Shown one piece after another: positions 27,634-35,610 of a DNA stretch of 35,610 nt. The notes beneath the pieces are model-generated. The model had not been told where the DNA came from, ran no database searches, and saw only the letters and a list, made by a program, of their open reading frames with translations. How positions within the stretch are numbered: the first letter of the stretch is position 1; every line of letters starts with the position of its first letter. The DNA lies in the NCBI GenBank assembly GCA_017458865.1, contig JAFSZW010000198.1:1-35610 (forward strand), written 5' to 3'. The position numbers and the translations under genes were made by a program. Source of the DNA: Clostridia bacterium (GTDB taxonomy: Bacteria; Bacillota; Clostridia; Christensenellales; Aristaeellaceae).

Positions 27634-28227
27634 ATGGATGCGTGGTATTCCGTATTATCAATGGGGTTCGGGTATTTGTCCGCACTCCTGATTTTGCTGG
27701 TTGTGGTGATTTCTGTCAGAAAGACCGCCTCTGACCAGAGAATTTACAGAAAGGTTGTTCGTGAGAAACGCCAGGTGGCCTATGCAGGGGAACTGGTGGT
27801 GCTCACCGGCAGCGGCAGGAAGCTGCAGTCCGGGGATGTCCTGGGGATTCCGTATGAGGGGACCATCGGGGCAGCATCCGGGTGCGATGTTGTTCTGTCC
27901 GTGCGCAGGCTGCATATGCGTTCCGCTTTTTTCTGGGTGGAACAGAATCAGATGCACATGGTGCCGGTCCAGCGGGACACCATCCTGGTGGACGATGAAC
28001 CGCTGAAACCGGGCGATGAGGCTGTGATGACAAGCGGTGCGGTGCTTTCCGTCAATGGCGTGAAGATGGAACTGCACATATTCGAGGACAGTCCGGCGGT
28101 CTATGGTCAGATGGAGACACCGTACGTGACAAAGGCCCGGCGGGCGCAGGTTCATCTGGGACGGGGGAAAGGTTTCGGAAACAGCGGCTCAATCAGGCCG
28201 GAGCGCAAAGGCCGCGGGGAACAGTGA
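27634..28227 (+). CDS. Membrane-anchored FHA-domain protein
   Basis: One N-terminal membrane segment (about residues 10-28, GFGYLSALLILLVVVISV) is followed by a basic linker and an FHA-like domain at about residues 65-150: GTIGAASGCDVVLSVRRLHMRSAFFWVE, TILVDDEPLKPGDEAVMTSGAVLSVNG. FHA domains bind phosphothreonine peptides, so this protein could link a Ser/Thr kinase to the septal or elongation machinery encoded next to it. The phosphothreonine-binding Ser/Arg residues are only partly matched, so binding is uncertain. The 38-residue tail is basic. The ATG at 27634 has GGAGA 6 nt upstream and is preferred over the ATG at 27628. It is first in the operon, 57 nt before the ftsW-type gene. Confidence 0.75.
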   Translation: MDAWYSVLSMGFGYLSALLILLVVVISVRKTASDQRIYRKVVREKRQVAYAGELVVLTGSGRKLQSGDVLGIPYEGTIGAASGCDVVLSVRRLHMRSAFFWVEQNQMHMVPVQRDTILVDDEPLKPGDEAVMTSGAVLSVNGVKMELHIFEDSPAVYGQMETPYVTKARRAQVHLGRGKGFGNSGSIRPERKGRGEQ

Positions 28228-28284
28228 CATGGGCGGCAGCGGATGCCGGGTTGGGAACGAAGACCACGCAGAGAGTAAAGAAGG

Positions 28285-29853
28285 ATGCCAAAGGTGAAAG
28301 AGGAACTGATTAAAGGGCACAGAGGGAAAAAGGCGGCGGAGACGAAGGACACGGACCGTCCGAACCCGAAGGGCATGAAGATAAAGGATTCAGGCAGGCC
28401 GCGGGCGACAGAGGGAAAGCGCAGGGAGCCTGCGGCTGCGAAAACACGGACGGACCGCAAGGGCGGACTGGATGTGTTTAAGGCAGTTGAGACGGCCGGC
28501 AAAAGTGCAAAGCCTGTGAAAGCGCCGAAAGCTGCCGGACGCAGTGCAGACGTGAAAGGCGTCACGGCCACGGAGCTGCGGGCGCTGATTATGAAAAAGG
28601 TGGATTTTGCCGTTGTCCTGATTGCGCTGATGACCGCGGTGTTTGAGACACTCGGCCTTATGCTGGCGGCTGCACATACGCAGGAGACAGTCGGCATGGA
28701 TTCCGTTGCGATGATTGCGGTTATTGTACCGCTCGGGCTGTTTACGACGCTAGTACTGCCGCGCATCATGCCGATGGATGCACTCATCATGGCACTCACG
28801 AACTTTCTGTGCGCTGTTGGGATTGTCACGCTCTGCACGGTATCCCCGCTGAGGGGCAACCGACAGATCATATCGTATGCACTGAGCCTGGCGGTGATGG
28901 TCATTACCTGCCTGCTCGTGACGCATCTCAGGCGGTATCATGTGCTTACTGTTCTGCTCATGGTCGCCGGGATCGGCATTCTGGTGCTGCCTCTGATTTT
29001 CGGTCAGTGGAACAACGGTGCCAAGAACTGGGTCAGCGTGCCGGTCCTGGGCTCTTTCCAGCCCAGTGAGCTGGTGAAGATATCGGTGGTGTTCGCACTG
29101 GCCTATTATTTCAGCGCGCACAGAACGCTGATTCAGATGATGCCGGCTTTGATCTTCTCCATCATCTGCCTCCTGATCCTGATGCTTCAGCGTGACCTGG
29201 GCACAGCCCTCATCTACTATCTGTCGACGCTTACGGTCTTCTACATTGCCTGTGGGAATATCCCGCTGTCGCTCCTGGGAATGGGCGGCGGTGTCGGGGC
29301 GGCTATCTTGGGTTACAGGATGTTTGCCCATGTCAAGGTGCGCGTCGCCATGTGGCGAAACCCGTGGAGCGATCCGACGGGAAGCGGATACCAGATCATC
29401 CAGGCACTTCTGGCGATCAGCTCAGGCGGGCTGTTCGGCCTGGGTCTGGGACAGGGAACACCGGAAAAGATCCCGGCCTATTACAATGACTTTATTTTCG
29501 CAGTTATCTGCGAACAGTTCGGGCAGATTTTCGGCCTGCTTCTGATCGCCATCTATGTGATCCTCATTGTGCGTGCGGTAACGATAATCGGCCGCTCGCG
29601 CCGTTCGCTGACGATGCTGCTCGGGTATGGAACGATTGCAATGCTGGGCATCCAGACGTTCATGATTACGGCAGGCGTGATCAAGCTGATTCCGCTGACC
29701 GGCGTGACCATGCCGTTCCTGAGCTACGGCGGCTCTTCGCTCCTGTCATGCATGACCATGGTCGGCATTCTTCATGGTATTGCCGGCAAGGTGCAGACTG
29801 AGACGGAGGAGGATATCCTGGTGAAACATATTGGAAAAGGGAGGCGCGACTGA
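28285..29853 (+). CDS. FtsW/RodA/SpoVE-family peptidoglycan glycosyltransferase
   Basis: This is a SEDS-family polytopic membrane protein that polymerises lipid II with a partner class B PBP. Family motifs are present: KNWVSVPVLGSFQPSELVKIS, LQRDLGTALIYY (catalytic Asp region), RVAMWRNPW, GSGYQIIQALLAISSGGLFGLGLGQG and VTMPFLSYGGSSLLS. About ten membrane segments occupy residues 115-510. A Lys/Arg-rich cytoplasmic extension of about 105 residues precedes them, longer than usual. Whether this is the elongation (RodA) or division (FtsW) type cannot be told from the sequence. The ATG at 28285 directly abuts AAGAAGG; a GTG three codons on (28294) would have 9 nt spacing and is an alternative start. 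Confidence 0.92.
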   Translation: MPKVKEELIKGHRGKKAAETKDTDRPNPKGMKIKDSGRPRATEGKRREPAAAKTRTDRKGGLDVFKAVETAGKSAKPVKAPKAAGRSADVKGVTATELRALIMKKVDFAVVLIALMTAVFETLGLMLAAAHTQETVGMDSVAMIAVIVPLGLFTTLVLPRIMPMDALIMALTNFLCAVGIVTLCTVSPLRGNRQIISYALSLAVMVITCLLVTHLRRYHVLTVLLMVAGIGILVLPLIFGQWNNGAKNWVSVPVLGSFQPSELVKISVVFALAYYFSAHRTLIQMMPALIFSIICLLILMLQRDLGTALIYYLSTLTVFYIACGNIPLSLLGMGGGVGAAILGYRMFAHVKVRVAMWRNPWSDPTGSGYQIIQALLAISSGGLFGLGLGQGTPEKIPAYYNDFIFAVICEQFGQIFGLLLIAIYVILIVRAVTIIGRSRRSLTMLLGYGTIAMLGIQTFMITAGVIKLIPLTGVTMPFLSYGGSSLLSCMTMVGILHGIAGKVQTETEEDILVKHIGKGRRD

Positions 29854-29879
29854 TTAAGATTATTCGTTTACGCGCCCGC

Positions 29880-31256
29880 ATGATGATTTTTGCCATCATC
29901 CTGATGTTCATCCTGGTTGCCGTCTATTTCTGCTATTCGGTCTACTTTTACGGAGGACGCTGGGTGGCCAATCCGTACAATCCGCGGATAAACAACCAGA
30001 AACGGTATGTCAGAATGGGCACGGTCACGGACCGGACCGGTGTCGTGCTTGCCTATTCAGAGGCAGATGGCAGCCGGCATTACAATAACAGTGCGGCAAT
30101 CCGGAAAGCGGTGTCTCAGGTGATCGGCGACAGTGGCGGGAAGGTGTCAACGGGCGTGGATACCTTCCATGCACAGTATCTCCTGGGGTTCAAAGCCAGT
30201 ATATTTGAGCGCCTTCGGGATGCCATTACCGGGACAGAGCAGCAGGGCGACAACCTGGAGCTGACGATCTCGGCGGAACTGTCAAGATACATCACTGAGC
30301 AGTTCCCGTCCGGCAAGCGCGGCGCGGTGGTCGTCATGAACTACAAGACGGCAGAGGTGCTGGCAATGGTTTCCCTGCCGCAGTTTGATCCCGTCCATCT
30401 CGAAGCGGCACTTGAGGACAGTGAGGCGGGCGCACTCATGAATCGCTGCACGCAGGGACTGTATCCGCCCGGCTCTACTTTTAAGATTGTGACCATGATC
30501 TCGGCCATTGACAATCTGCAGGACCTGGATGACTTTGCCTTTGACTGTACAGGGTATTATCCGGTTGGCAATTACTCGGTGACGGAAACGACTGCCCACG
30601 GCATTCAGGATCTCAAAAGCGCGTTTGCCAATTCGTGCAATACCACATTTGCGGCCCTTTCGCAGCAGCTGGGCTACAAGCTGATTGGCGATTCCGCGGA
30701 ACAGCTCGGATTCAATGAGAATTTCCTGTTCAATGACATGATTGTCTACAATTCCAGCTATCCTGCGGATGATCTCAGCCCGGAGGACCTTGCCTGGTCG
30801 TCTATCGGGCAGGGACGCGTGCTGGCAACGCCCCTTCACATGGCCCTGATTGCCTGCACCATTGCAAATCAGGGGATCTTCAAGGAGCCGAGACTCCTGC
30901 ACAGGATCGTGACGTCCGGGGGCTCCGAGCGCATGCTCCCGTTTGCAGCGTCGGATAAGAGTGTCGTTCCGTATGAAACCGCGCTGCAGCTTGAGCGCGA
31001 TATGATAGAGACCGTCAAAAAAGGCACCGGCACCCGCGCTGCCCTGAGCGGCTATACCGTCGCAGGCAAGACTGGATCTGCTGAGGTGAGCAATGACAAG
31101 AGTGTTGAGGCACACGCCTGGTTCGTCGGATATATCACGGATGAGAAGGCACCATATGCAGTCTGTGTGTTGATAGAAAATGGCGGGAGTGGCGGACGGA
31201 ATGCCGCACCGCTGGCCAGACGGGCACTGCAAAAAGCGATAAACCTGCAGCTTTGA
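29880..31256 (+). CDS. Class B penicillin-binding protein (peptidoglycan transpeptidase)
   Basis: This protein cross-links peptidoglycan as the partner of the upstream SEDS glycosyltransferase. After one N-terminal membrane anchor (FAIILMFILVAVYFCYSVYF), the transpeptidase domain shows S199-TFK (SxxK), S252-C-N (SxN) and K397-T-G, numbered from the ATG at 29880. The size resembles the short PbpA-type enzymes found in FHA-FtsW-PBP clusters. The start is doubtful: ATG 29880 has no ribosome binding site, but the frame stays open upstream and GGGAGG (29839-29844) sits properly before a CTG at 29850 or ATT at 29853, overlapping the ftsW-type stop. Those would add IKIIRLRAR, a basic anchor flank. 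ATG 29880 is kept as the conservative choice. Confidence 0.9.
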   Translation: MMIFAIILMFILVAVYFCYSVYFYGGRWVANPYNPRINNQKRYVRMGTVTDRTGVVLAYSEADGSRHYNNSAAIRKAVSQVIGDSGGKVSTGVDTFHAQYLLGFKASIFERLRDAITGTEQQGDNLELTISAELSRYITEQFPSGKRGAVVVMNYKTAEVLAMVSLPQFDPVHLEAALEDSEAGALMNRCTQGLYPPGSTFKIVTMISAIDNLQDLDDFAFDCTGYYPVGNYSVTETTAHGIQDLKSAFANSCNTTFAALSQQLGYKLIGDSAEQLGFNENFLFNDMIVYNSSYPADDLSPEDLAWSSIGQGRVLATPLHMALIACTIANQGIFKEPRLLHRIVTSGGSERMLPFAASDKSVVPYETALQLERDMIETVKKGTGTRAALSGYTVAGKTGSAEVSNDKSVEAHAWFVGYITDEKAPYAVCVLIENGGSGGRNAAPLARRALQKAINLQL

Positions 31257-31269
31257 TGCTGCCTGCTAT

Positions 31270-31308
31270 AAAGCCGGAGCCGCGGACATTGTCCGCGGCT
31301 CCGGCTTT
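31270..31308. terminator. 18-bp perfect hairpin between the PBP and tmcAL genes
   Basis: The arms 31270-31287 and 31291-31308 are perfectly complementary with an ATT loop. T-residues follow on the plus strand (TTTGTT) and A3 precedes, so termination of both converging genes is likely. Confidence 0.85.
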
Positions 31309-31310
31309 GT

Positions 31311-32510
31311 TCAGATGATCTGGGTGGGAGCGCTCAGATCGCGGTTTCCCGTGCGGTATTCCGGATTCTGGCATCCGAGGGACCAGAGAATCTGGGCCCT
31401 GTGGTCGAGAAGATACTGCGTGGAGGACTTTGGCAGGTCACGTGCACGGTCAATAAGCGGAAGATCGCCCGCCGCTTTTAGCGCACTCAGCAGGGGCGCT
31501 GCCGTGCGCCGGAAACCGAGAATCCGAGCATACTGCGGTACATCAAGCGCATGGGCTTTTTCGCTGGTGAGGTCCAGCAGAATGCTGGAACAGATCCGGG
31601 AGAGCCGTGCATAGGTGAAGCGCTTGTTCTTTATGGCGGAGATCAGCGACTCACGGGAAATGGTCTCGGTGGCACAGTCCATGAAGCGATTGTGAATGCC
31701 CTCTGCCATGCCGTGGATTGCCGCCAGGGATTCAGGTCTGGATGTGCGAATCTGGTAAAGGAGGACGTCGGAGAGGGCGTTGAGTGGATGAATCCAGCCA
31801 TATGCCTCGGCGTCAAGATAGGGACTGGGATCCGGCATCGCTGCCTGGGCGGAGGTGCAAAGCGTGCCGCTTTCTGCTGCACTGCGAAGCGCACCTGCGC
31901 TGGCGAATGGCCCGGTTTCCGTGCCGTGATATGCCCCGATCCGGGGAACCGGAACAGGCACTATGGTATCCGGCAGCGCTTTCAGGTATTCAAGCGCCAG
32001 AATTGCGTTGGGCGCGGACAGGCGCGGGGCCAGACCCGGCACAGACAGACAGTCCTGAAGCGCAGCTGCATGCGCCGCGGGGTAGGACATGCCAAGGCTC
32101 AGATGGGCACGAAGTGCATCTTTGAATTCAGATGGTTCAGTCTTTAAGATGGCGGCCAGATCGGGCAGCAGCGGAATGAGGTCCGGCTCACAGCCAAAGG
32201 ACAGTGCTGAGCAGAGATTCAGTCCGTTGGCAATGGCGACGCCGCCGGCGGCAAATTCCTGGGCGGAGGCGCAGGAGAAGCGGACGGGGAGTTCAAGCAC
32301 CAGATCCGCACCGTTCAGAAGTGCGGACCTGGCACGGATATACTTGTCATAACGGGCAAAGGTGCCGCGCTGCGTAAGGACGCCGCTCATGATGCAGACG
32401 ATGTAATCCGCGCCGAACAGCCGCCTCGCCTCAGCAAGGTGATGCCGGTGACCGTTGTGGAACGGATCATACTCGCAGATGACAGCACAGATCCTCGACG
32501 TTTTTACCAT
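31311..32510 (-). CDS. tmcAL: tRNA(Met) cytidine acetate ligase (YlbM)
   Basis: TmcAL makes N4-acetylcytidine at the wobble position of elongator tRNA-Met, activating acetate with ATP. The nucleotidyltransferase-like N-terminus has EYDPFHNGHRHHL (the HxGH-type motif) followed by MSGVLTQRGTFARYDKYIRARSALLNGADLVLELPV, which is diagnostic. The length of 399 residues is normal. The ATG at 32510 has AAGGAG 7 nt upstream; the frame extends nine codons further without support. It lies divergently beside pta-ackA, the acetate pathway, a common neighbourhood in Firmicutes. Confidence 0.95.
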   Translation of the reverse strand: MVKTSRICAVICEYDPFHNGHRHHLAEARRLFGADYIVCIMSGVLTQRGTFARYDKYIRARSALLNGADLVLELPVRFSCASAQEFAAGGVAIANGLNLCSALSFGCEPDLIPLLPDLAAILKTEPSEFKDALRAHLSLGMSYPAAHAAALQDCLSVPGLAPRLSAPNAILALEYLKALPDTIVPVPVPRIGAYHGTETGPFASAGALRSAAESGTLCTSAQAAMPDPSPYLDAEAYGWIHPLNALSDVLLYQIRTSRPESLAAIHGMAEGIHNRFMDCATETISRESLISAIKNKRFTYARLSRICSSILLDLTSEKAHALDVPQYARILGFRRTAAPLLSALKAAGDLPLIDRARDLPKSSTQYLLDHRAQILWSLGCQNPEYRTGNRDLSAPTQII

Positions 32511-32742
32511 AACAGCACTCCTTTTTTTGCGGAACATCGCATCTCATCCGGTTGCCGTTTTGACCGAATCTGCACATGGTCTGCAGGTGGTGGGGCAGTG
32601 GACGCGGCACACGGACCCGGATAACGGCAGAGATAAGGGCAGGCCGGGCGGGAAACGGCGGCATCTGCGCCATAAAACCGGACAAATGTCGCAGCCTGAG
32701 AAAAAAGAGGGAAAGAAACGGCGGATTTTCAGGAATTCTTTC

Positions 32743-32771
32743 TTTTCAAATCGCTGGAAATGCGTTATAAT
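32743..32771 (+). promoter_or_regulatory. Promoter of pta-ackA (TTTTCA-17-TATAAT)
   Basis: A consensus -10 box lies 58 bp before the pta start, with a moderate -35 box at 17 bp. Confidence 0.65.
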
Positions 32772-32829
32772 CTTTCCGCTTGTTTCATCAATCTTCTAAC
32801 AGTATATCATATTCGAGGAGGAGTTTAAA

Positions 32830-33828
32830 ATGTCTGTTATTGAGACGATCCGGGCCAAGGCGGCCGCAGATCCGAAACACGTTGTTCTTGCTGAGGGCAC
32901 GGAGCCCCGTACGATTCAGGCATCGGCAAAGATTGTTGCCCAGGGCCTGGCAAAGGTAACGCTTGTTGGACCGAAGGCTGAGATCGAGGCCAAGGCAGCC
33001 GAGCTTGGCACCAATCTGACCGGTGTCAATATCGAAGATCCCGCCGACAGCCCCAGGACGGCCGGCTATGCGGAGCAGCTCTTTGTCATCCGTGAGAAGA
33101 AGGGTATGACCCGCGAGAAAGCAATGGAACTCTGCCTCACCAATACACTGTTCTATGGCACCATGATGCTCAAAATGGGCGACGCGGATGCCATGGTTGC
33201 AGGCGCTATCAATACAACCGGCAACGTGCTGCGTCCTGCGCTGCAGATCATCAAGGGTGCCCCGGGAATCAAGACTGTTTCCTCCTGCTTCCTGATGGAA
33301 GTCCAGAATGAGGCTTATGGCGACAACGGCGTGCTGGTTTTCGGTGACTGCGCTGTGAACATTGACCCGACATCTGAGCAGCTGGCTGATATCGCGATGG
33401 CCTCTGCTCAGACCGCGAAGTCCCTGCTCGGCATGGATCCGCGCGTTGCAATGCTCTCCTTCTCCACGAAGGGCTCTGCGAAACATGATCTCGTGGACAA
33501 GGTATCCAAGGCTGTGGAACTCGTGCATGAGCAGATGCCTGAGCTCAACGTGGACGGCGAGATGCAGGCAGATGCCGCACTGGTCGCATCTGTTGGCGAA
33601 CTCAAGTGCCCGGGCAGCCCGGTTGCCGGCAAGGCGAACGTCCTGATCTTCCCGGATCTCCAGGCGGGCAACATCGGCTACAAGCTGGTGCAGCGTCTTG
33701 GCAATGCGAAGGCCATCGGCCCGGTCATCCAGGGTCTGGCAAAGCCGGTCAACGATCTCTCCCGCGGCTGCTCTGTGGATGACATCGTGGATGTTGTTGC
33801 GATCGCAGCGGTCAAGGCACAGGCCTGA
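32830..33828 (+). CDS. pta: Phosphate acetyltransferase
   Basis: Pta converts acetyl-CoA and phosphate to acetyl phosphate in the cytoplasm. The 332 residues match the short Pta without the N-terminal regulatory domain. Visible motifs include VVLAEGTEPRTIQA near the start, DAMVAGAINTTGNVLRPALQ in the middle, KHDLVDKV and the C-terminal NVLIFPDLQAGNIGYKLVQRLG. The ATG has GAGGAGG upstream. It is followed after 17 nt by ackA and forms with it the acetate/ATP branch of fermentation. Confidence 0.96.
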   Translation: MSVIETIRAKAAADPKHVVLAEGTEPRTIQASAKIVAQGLAKVTLVGPKAEIEAKAAELGTNLTGVNIEDPADSPRTAGYAEQLFVIREKKGMTREKAMELCLTNTLFYGTMMLKMGDADAMVAGAINTTGNVLRPALQIIKGAPGIKTVSSCFLMEVQNEAYGDNGVLVFGDCAVNIDPTSEQLADIAMASAQTAKSLLGMDPRVAMLSFSTKGSAKHDLVDKVSKAVELVHEQMPELNVDGEMQADAALVASVGELKCPGSPVAGKANVLIFPDLQAGNIGYKLVQRLGNAKAIGPVIQGLAKPVNDLSRGCSVDDIVDVVAIAAVKAQA

Positions 33829-33845
33829 GAAAGGATATAGGAAGT

Positions 33846-35042
33846 ATGAAAATTCTTGTCATTAACGCCGGTTCTTCTTCTCTCAAGTATCAGCTGATTG
33901 ACATGGACGACGAGTCCGTCAAGGCGAAGGGTCTTGTCGAGCGCATCGGCATTGAAGGCACGCATTTCAAGCACAGCGTTGTCGGCACTGATAAGGGCAT
34001 CGAGTTCACCCGCAACATGGCGGACCATACTGAGGCCATTTCCGCAGTTCTCGAGGCACTGGTAGACAAAGAGAACGGCGCTATCTCCTCTCTGGATGAG
34101 ATCGGCGCAAGCGGACACCGCGTCCTGCACGGCGGCGAGACCTTCAAGGAGTCTGCACTGGTGACCGAGGAGTCCCTGGCAGAGATTGAGGCCCTGATCC
34201 CGCTTGGACCGCTGCATCAGCGGGCAAACATCGCCGGCATCAAGGCTTGCCAGAGCGTCATGCCGGACAAGCCAAACGTTGCTGTCTTTGATACCGCTTT
34301 CCATCAGACCATGCCGCCGAAGGCGTACCTGTACGGCGTACCGTACAAGTATTATGAGACCCTCAAGGTCCGCCGCTACGGCTTCCATGGCACGAGCCAT
34401 CGCTTTATCGCAGGCGAGGCGCCGAAGTACATCGGCAAGAAGCCGGATAACTGCAAGCTGATCATCTGCCATCTGGGCAATGGTTCCTCCCTGAGCGCCG
34501 TCGTGAACGGCAAGGTTGTGGATACCTCCATGGGCCTTACGCCTCTTGAGGGCCTGCTGATGGGCAGCCGCTCCGGTGACGTAGATCCCGCTGTTCTTGA
34601 GTACATCATGGACAACACCGGAATGAACATCCACGAGATGCTGAACATGCTCAACAAGCAGTCCGGCTTCGCGGGTCTCTCCGTTTCGAGCGACATGCGT
34701 GATGTGAAGGCTGCTGCTGCCAAGGGCGACGAGCTTGCTCAGAAGGCAGTTGCCGTGTGGACCTATCGTGTCCAGAAGTACATCGGTGCCTACAATGTAG
34801 CAGTCGGTGGCGCGGATGCGATCGTCTTCACAGCCGGCATCGGCGAGAATGACATTGAGGCGGCAAGGGACGTCATCGGCGGCCTTGACTTCCTGGGTGT
34901 CAAGATTGATCCGGCCAAGAACGTACGCGGCAATGCAGGCGTCATCAGCACCGATGATTCCAGCATCGCTGTCCTGCGTCTTTGCACCAATGAGGAGCTT
35001 CCGATTGCCCGTGATACCCTGGCAATCGTCAGCAAACTCTGA
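33846..35042 (+). CDS. ackA: Acetate kinase
   Basis: AckA makes ATP and acetate from acetyl phosphate. The 398-residue length is normal. The N-terminal phosphate-binding motif VINAGSSSLKYQL, HRVLHGG, the RRYGFHGTSHRFI block with the catalytic His/Arg region, HLGNGSSLSAVVNGK and GIGEND are all present. The ATG has AGGA-type sequence 5-6 nt upstream and it is co-transcribed with pta. An inverted repeat follows the stop. Confidence 0.97.
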   Translation: MKILVINAGSSSLKYQLIDMDDESVKAKGLVERIGIEGTHFKHSVVGTDKGIEFTRNMADHTEAISAVLEALVDKENGAISSLDEIGASGHRVLHGGETFKESALVTEESLAEIEALIPLGPLHQRANIAGIKACQSVMPDKPNVAVFDTAFHQTMPPKAYLYGVPYKYYETLKVRRYGFHGTSHRFIAGEAPKYIGKKPDNCKLIICHLGNGSSLSAVVNGKVVDTSMGLTPLEGLLMGSRSGDVDPAVLEYIMDNTGMNIHEMLNMLNKQSGFAGLSVSSDMRDVKAAAAKGDELAQKAVAVWTYRVQKYIGAYNVAVGGADAIVFTAGIGENDIEAARDVIGGLDFLGVKIDPAKNVRGNAGVISTDDSSIAVLRLCTNEELPIARDTLAIVSKL

Positions 35043-35055
35043 TAGCCATTTTTAC

Positions 35056-35096
35056 AGCACCTTCAAAAAAGCAAAAAATGCTTCTTTGAAGGTGCT
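35056..35096 (+). terminator. Inverted repeat after ackA, overlapping the yceD promoter
   Basis: AGCACCTTCAAA (35056-35067) and TTTGAAGGTGCT (35085-35096) are perfectly complementary, with a further short inner pairing (AAGC/GCTT). No T-run follows on the plus strand, so it is a weak intrinsic terminator at best. The last base is the first T of the yceD -35 box, so it could also act as an operator. Confidence 0.55.
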
Positions 35097-35124
35097 TGAC
35101 AAGGCTATTGCACATGAGTATAAT
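35096..35124 (+). promoter_or_regulatory. Promoter of yceD (TTGACA-17-TATAAT)
   Basis: Both boxes match the consensus exactly with optimal spacing, predicting a strong promoter for the yceD and probably ribosomal-protein transcript. The predicted start is about 22 nt before the yceD start codon. Confidence 0.85.
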
Positions 35125-35152
35125 GTTGCACGGTCTGTTTTGAGGTGGAAAG

Positions 35153-35610
35153 ATGAAGCTGGATATCACAAGGGGCATTCAACGCAACGGCATTGAGGTG
35201 CCGTTTGATCTGTCTGAATCCTGGAATGAGGACAGCTGGAACGGGGATGTGATCCGGTTCGCAGAGCCAGTCACGTTCTCCGGTACTTACATGATCTCGG
35301 ACGAGACCGTAGTCATTCGGGGAATTGCAGAAACTGTCATAGAGGGACCCTGCGCACGCTGCCTGGAAATGTCACGTATGCCGGTTCAGGCTGAACTGTC
35401 TGAGGCATATGTACGGGACACAGGTGAGGAAATCATCCCGTTGGATGAGGAACAGTATCGATATCAGGGACATATCCTGGATCTTTACGAAGCGGTCCGA
35501 ACAGCAATTCTGCTTGAATTGCCCACGCGTTTCCTCTGCAAAGAGGATTGCAAAGGCTTGTGCCCGGTTTGCGGCATAAATCTCAATAAGAATTCATGTT
35601 CATGCCAGAA
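35153..35610 (+). CDS. YceD/DUF177-family protein, C-terminus cut by window edge
   Basis: The visible 152 residues start MKLDITRGIQRNGIEVPF and carry the family pattern: C-x2-C in EGPCARCLE (about 67-73), the basic/acidic middle segment, and a C-terminal pair of Cys motifs in CKEDCKGLCPVCGINLN. YceD proteins are usually encoded directly before rpmF (ribosomal protein L32) and are linked to rRNA or ribosome metabolism, though their role is not well defined. The ATG has GAGGTGG 6 nt upstream. rpmF would be expected just beyond the right edge. Confidence 0.88.
   Translation, partial: MKLDITRGIQRNGIEVPFDLSESWNEDSWNGDVIRFAEPVTFSGTYMISDETVVIRGIAETVIEGPCARCLEMSRMPVQAELSEAYVRDTGEEIIPLDEEQYRYQGHILDLYEAVRTAILLELPTRFLCKEDCKGLCPVCGINLNKNSCSCQ

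Noticed and set aside
27128..27685. Minus- and plus-strand frames of about 185-205 codons between murA and the FHA gene
   Set aside because: Both are rich in Pro, Arg and Ser without domains, lack ribosome binding sites and overlap promoter elements of murA and the FHA operon.

Overview
The window looks like chromosome from an anaerobic, fermentative member of the Firmicutes (Bacillota) with a fairly high GC content, of the Clostridia/Erysipelotrichia type. This is inferred from gene content: a T-box leader, [FeFe]-hydrogenase maturases HydE and HydF with their small ACT-like partner, a CBS/DRTGG-type Mn pyrophosphatase, TmcAL (YlbM), a pta-ackA pair followed by yceD, and an FHA-FtsW-PBP cluster. 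No phage, CRISPR array, rRNA, tRNA or intact insertion sequence was seen. Two gene-poor patches carry decayed or orphan fragments.

Left part (1-8.5 kb), nitrogen assimilation. The minus-strand cluster is glnA, then an ANTAR-domain regulator, then gltB, which is cut by the left edge. Together glutamine synthetase and glutamate synthase make the GS-GOGAT ammonium cycle. glnA has its own promoter followed almost at once by an intrinsic-terminator hairpin. Divergently, asnB sits behind a T-box riboswitch whose alternative fold appears to bury the ribosome binding site.

Middle (8.5-23 kb). There is a truncated amide-hydrolase relic, a GH3 beta-glucosidase, a gene-poor patch with one small ORF, and then a compact minus-strand operon: TM1266-like regulator, hydF, hydE, then an ABC transporter (permease, ATPase, binding protein). 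The permease start codon overlaps the hydE stop, so the transporter is tied to H-cluster maturation genes. A terminator inside a short overlapping reading frame precedes hydF. Upstream lie a LacI-type sensor protein that lacks its DNA-binding domain, a CBS-containing Mn pyrophosphatase, a decayed ATPase/nuclease gene, a TetR regulator and a histidine phosphatase.

Right part (23-35.6 kb). Glycogen phosphorylase and murA are single minus-strand genes with good promoters. They are followed by a plus-strand cell-wall operon (FHA protein, FtsW/RodA/SpoVE, class B PBP), TmcAL on the minus strand, pta-ackA for acetate/ATP formation, and yceD (DUF177), which is cut by the right edge.

The points most worth following up are the hydrogenase-maturase/ABC-transporter operon with its attenuator-like leader, the layered control of nitrogen genes (ANTAR protein, promoter-proximal terminator, T-box with RBS sequestration), the LacI-like protein without a helix-turn-helix, and the probable non-AUG start of the PBP.
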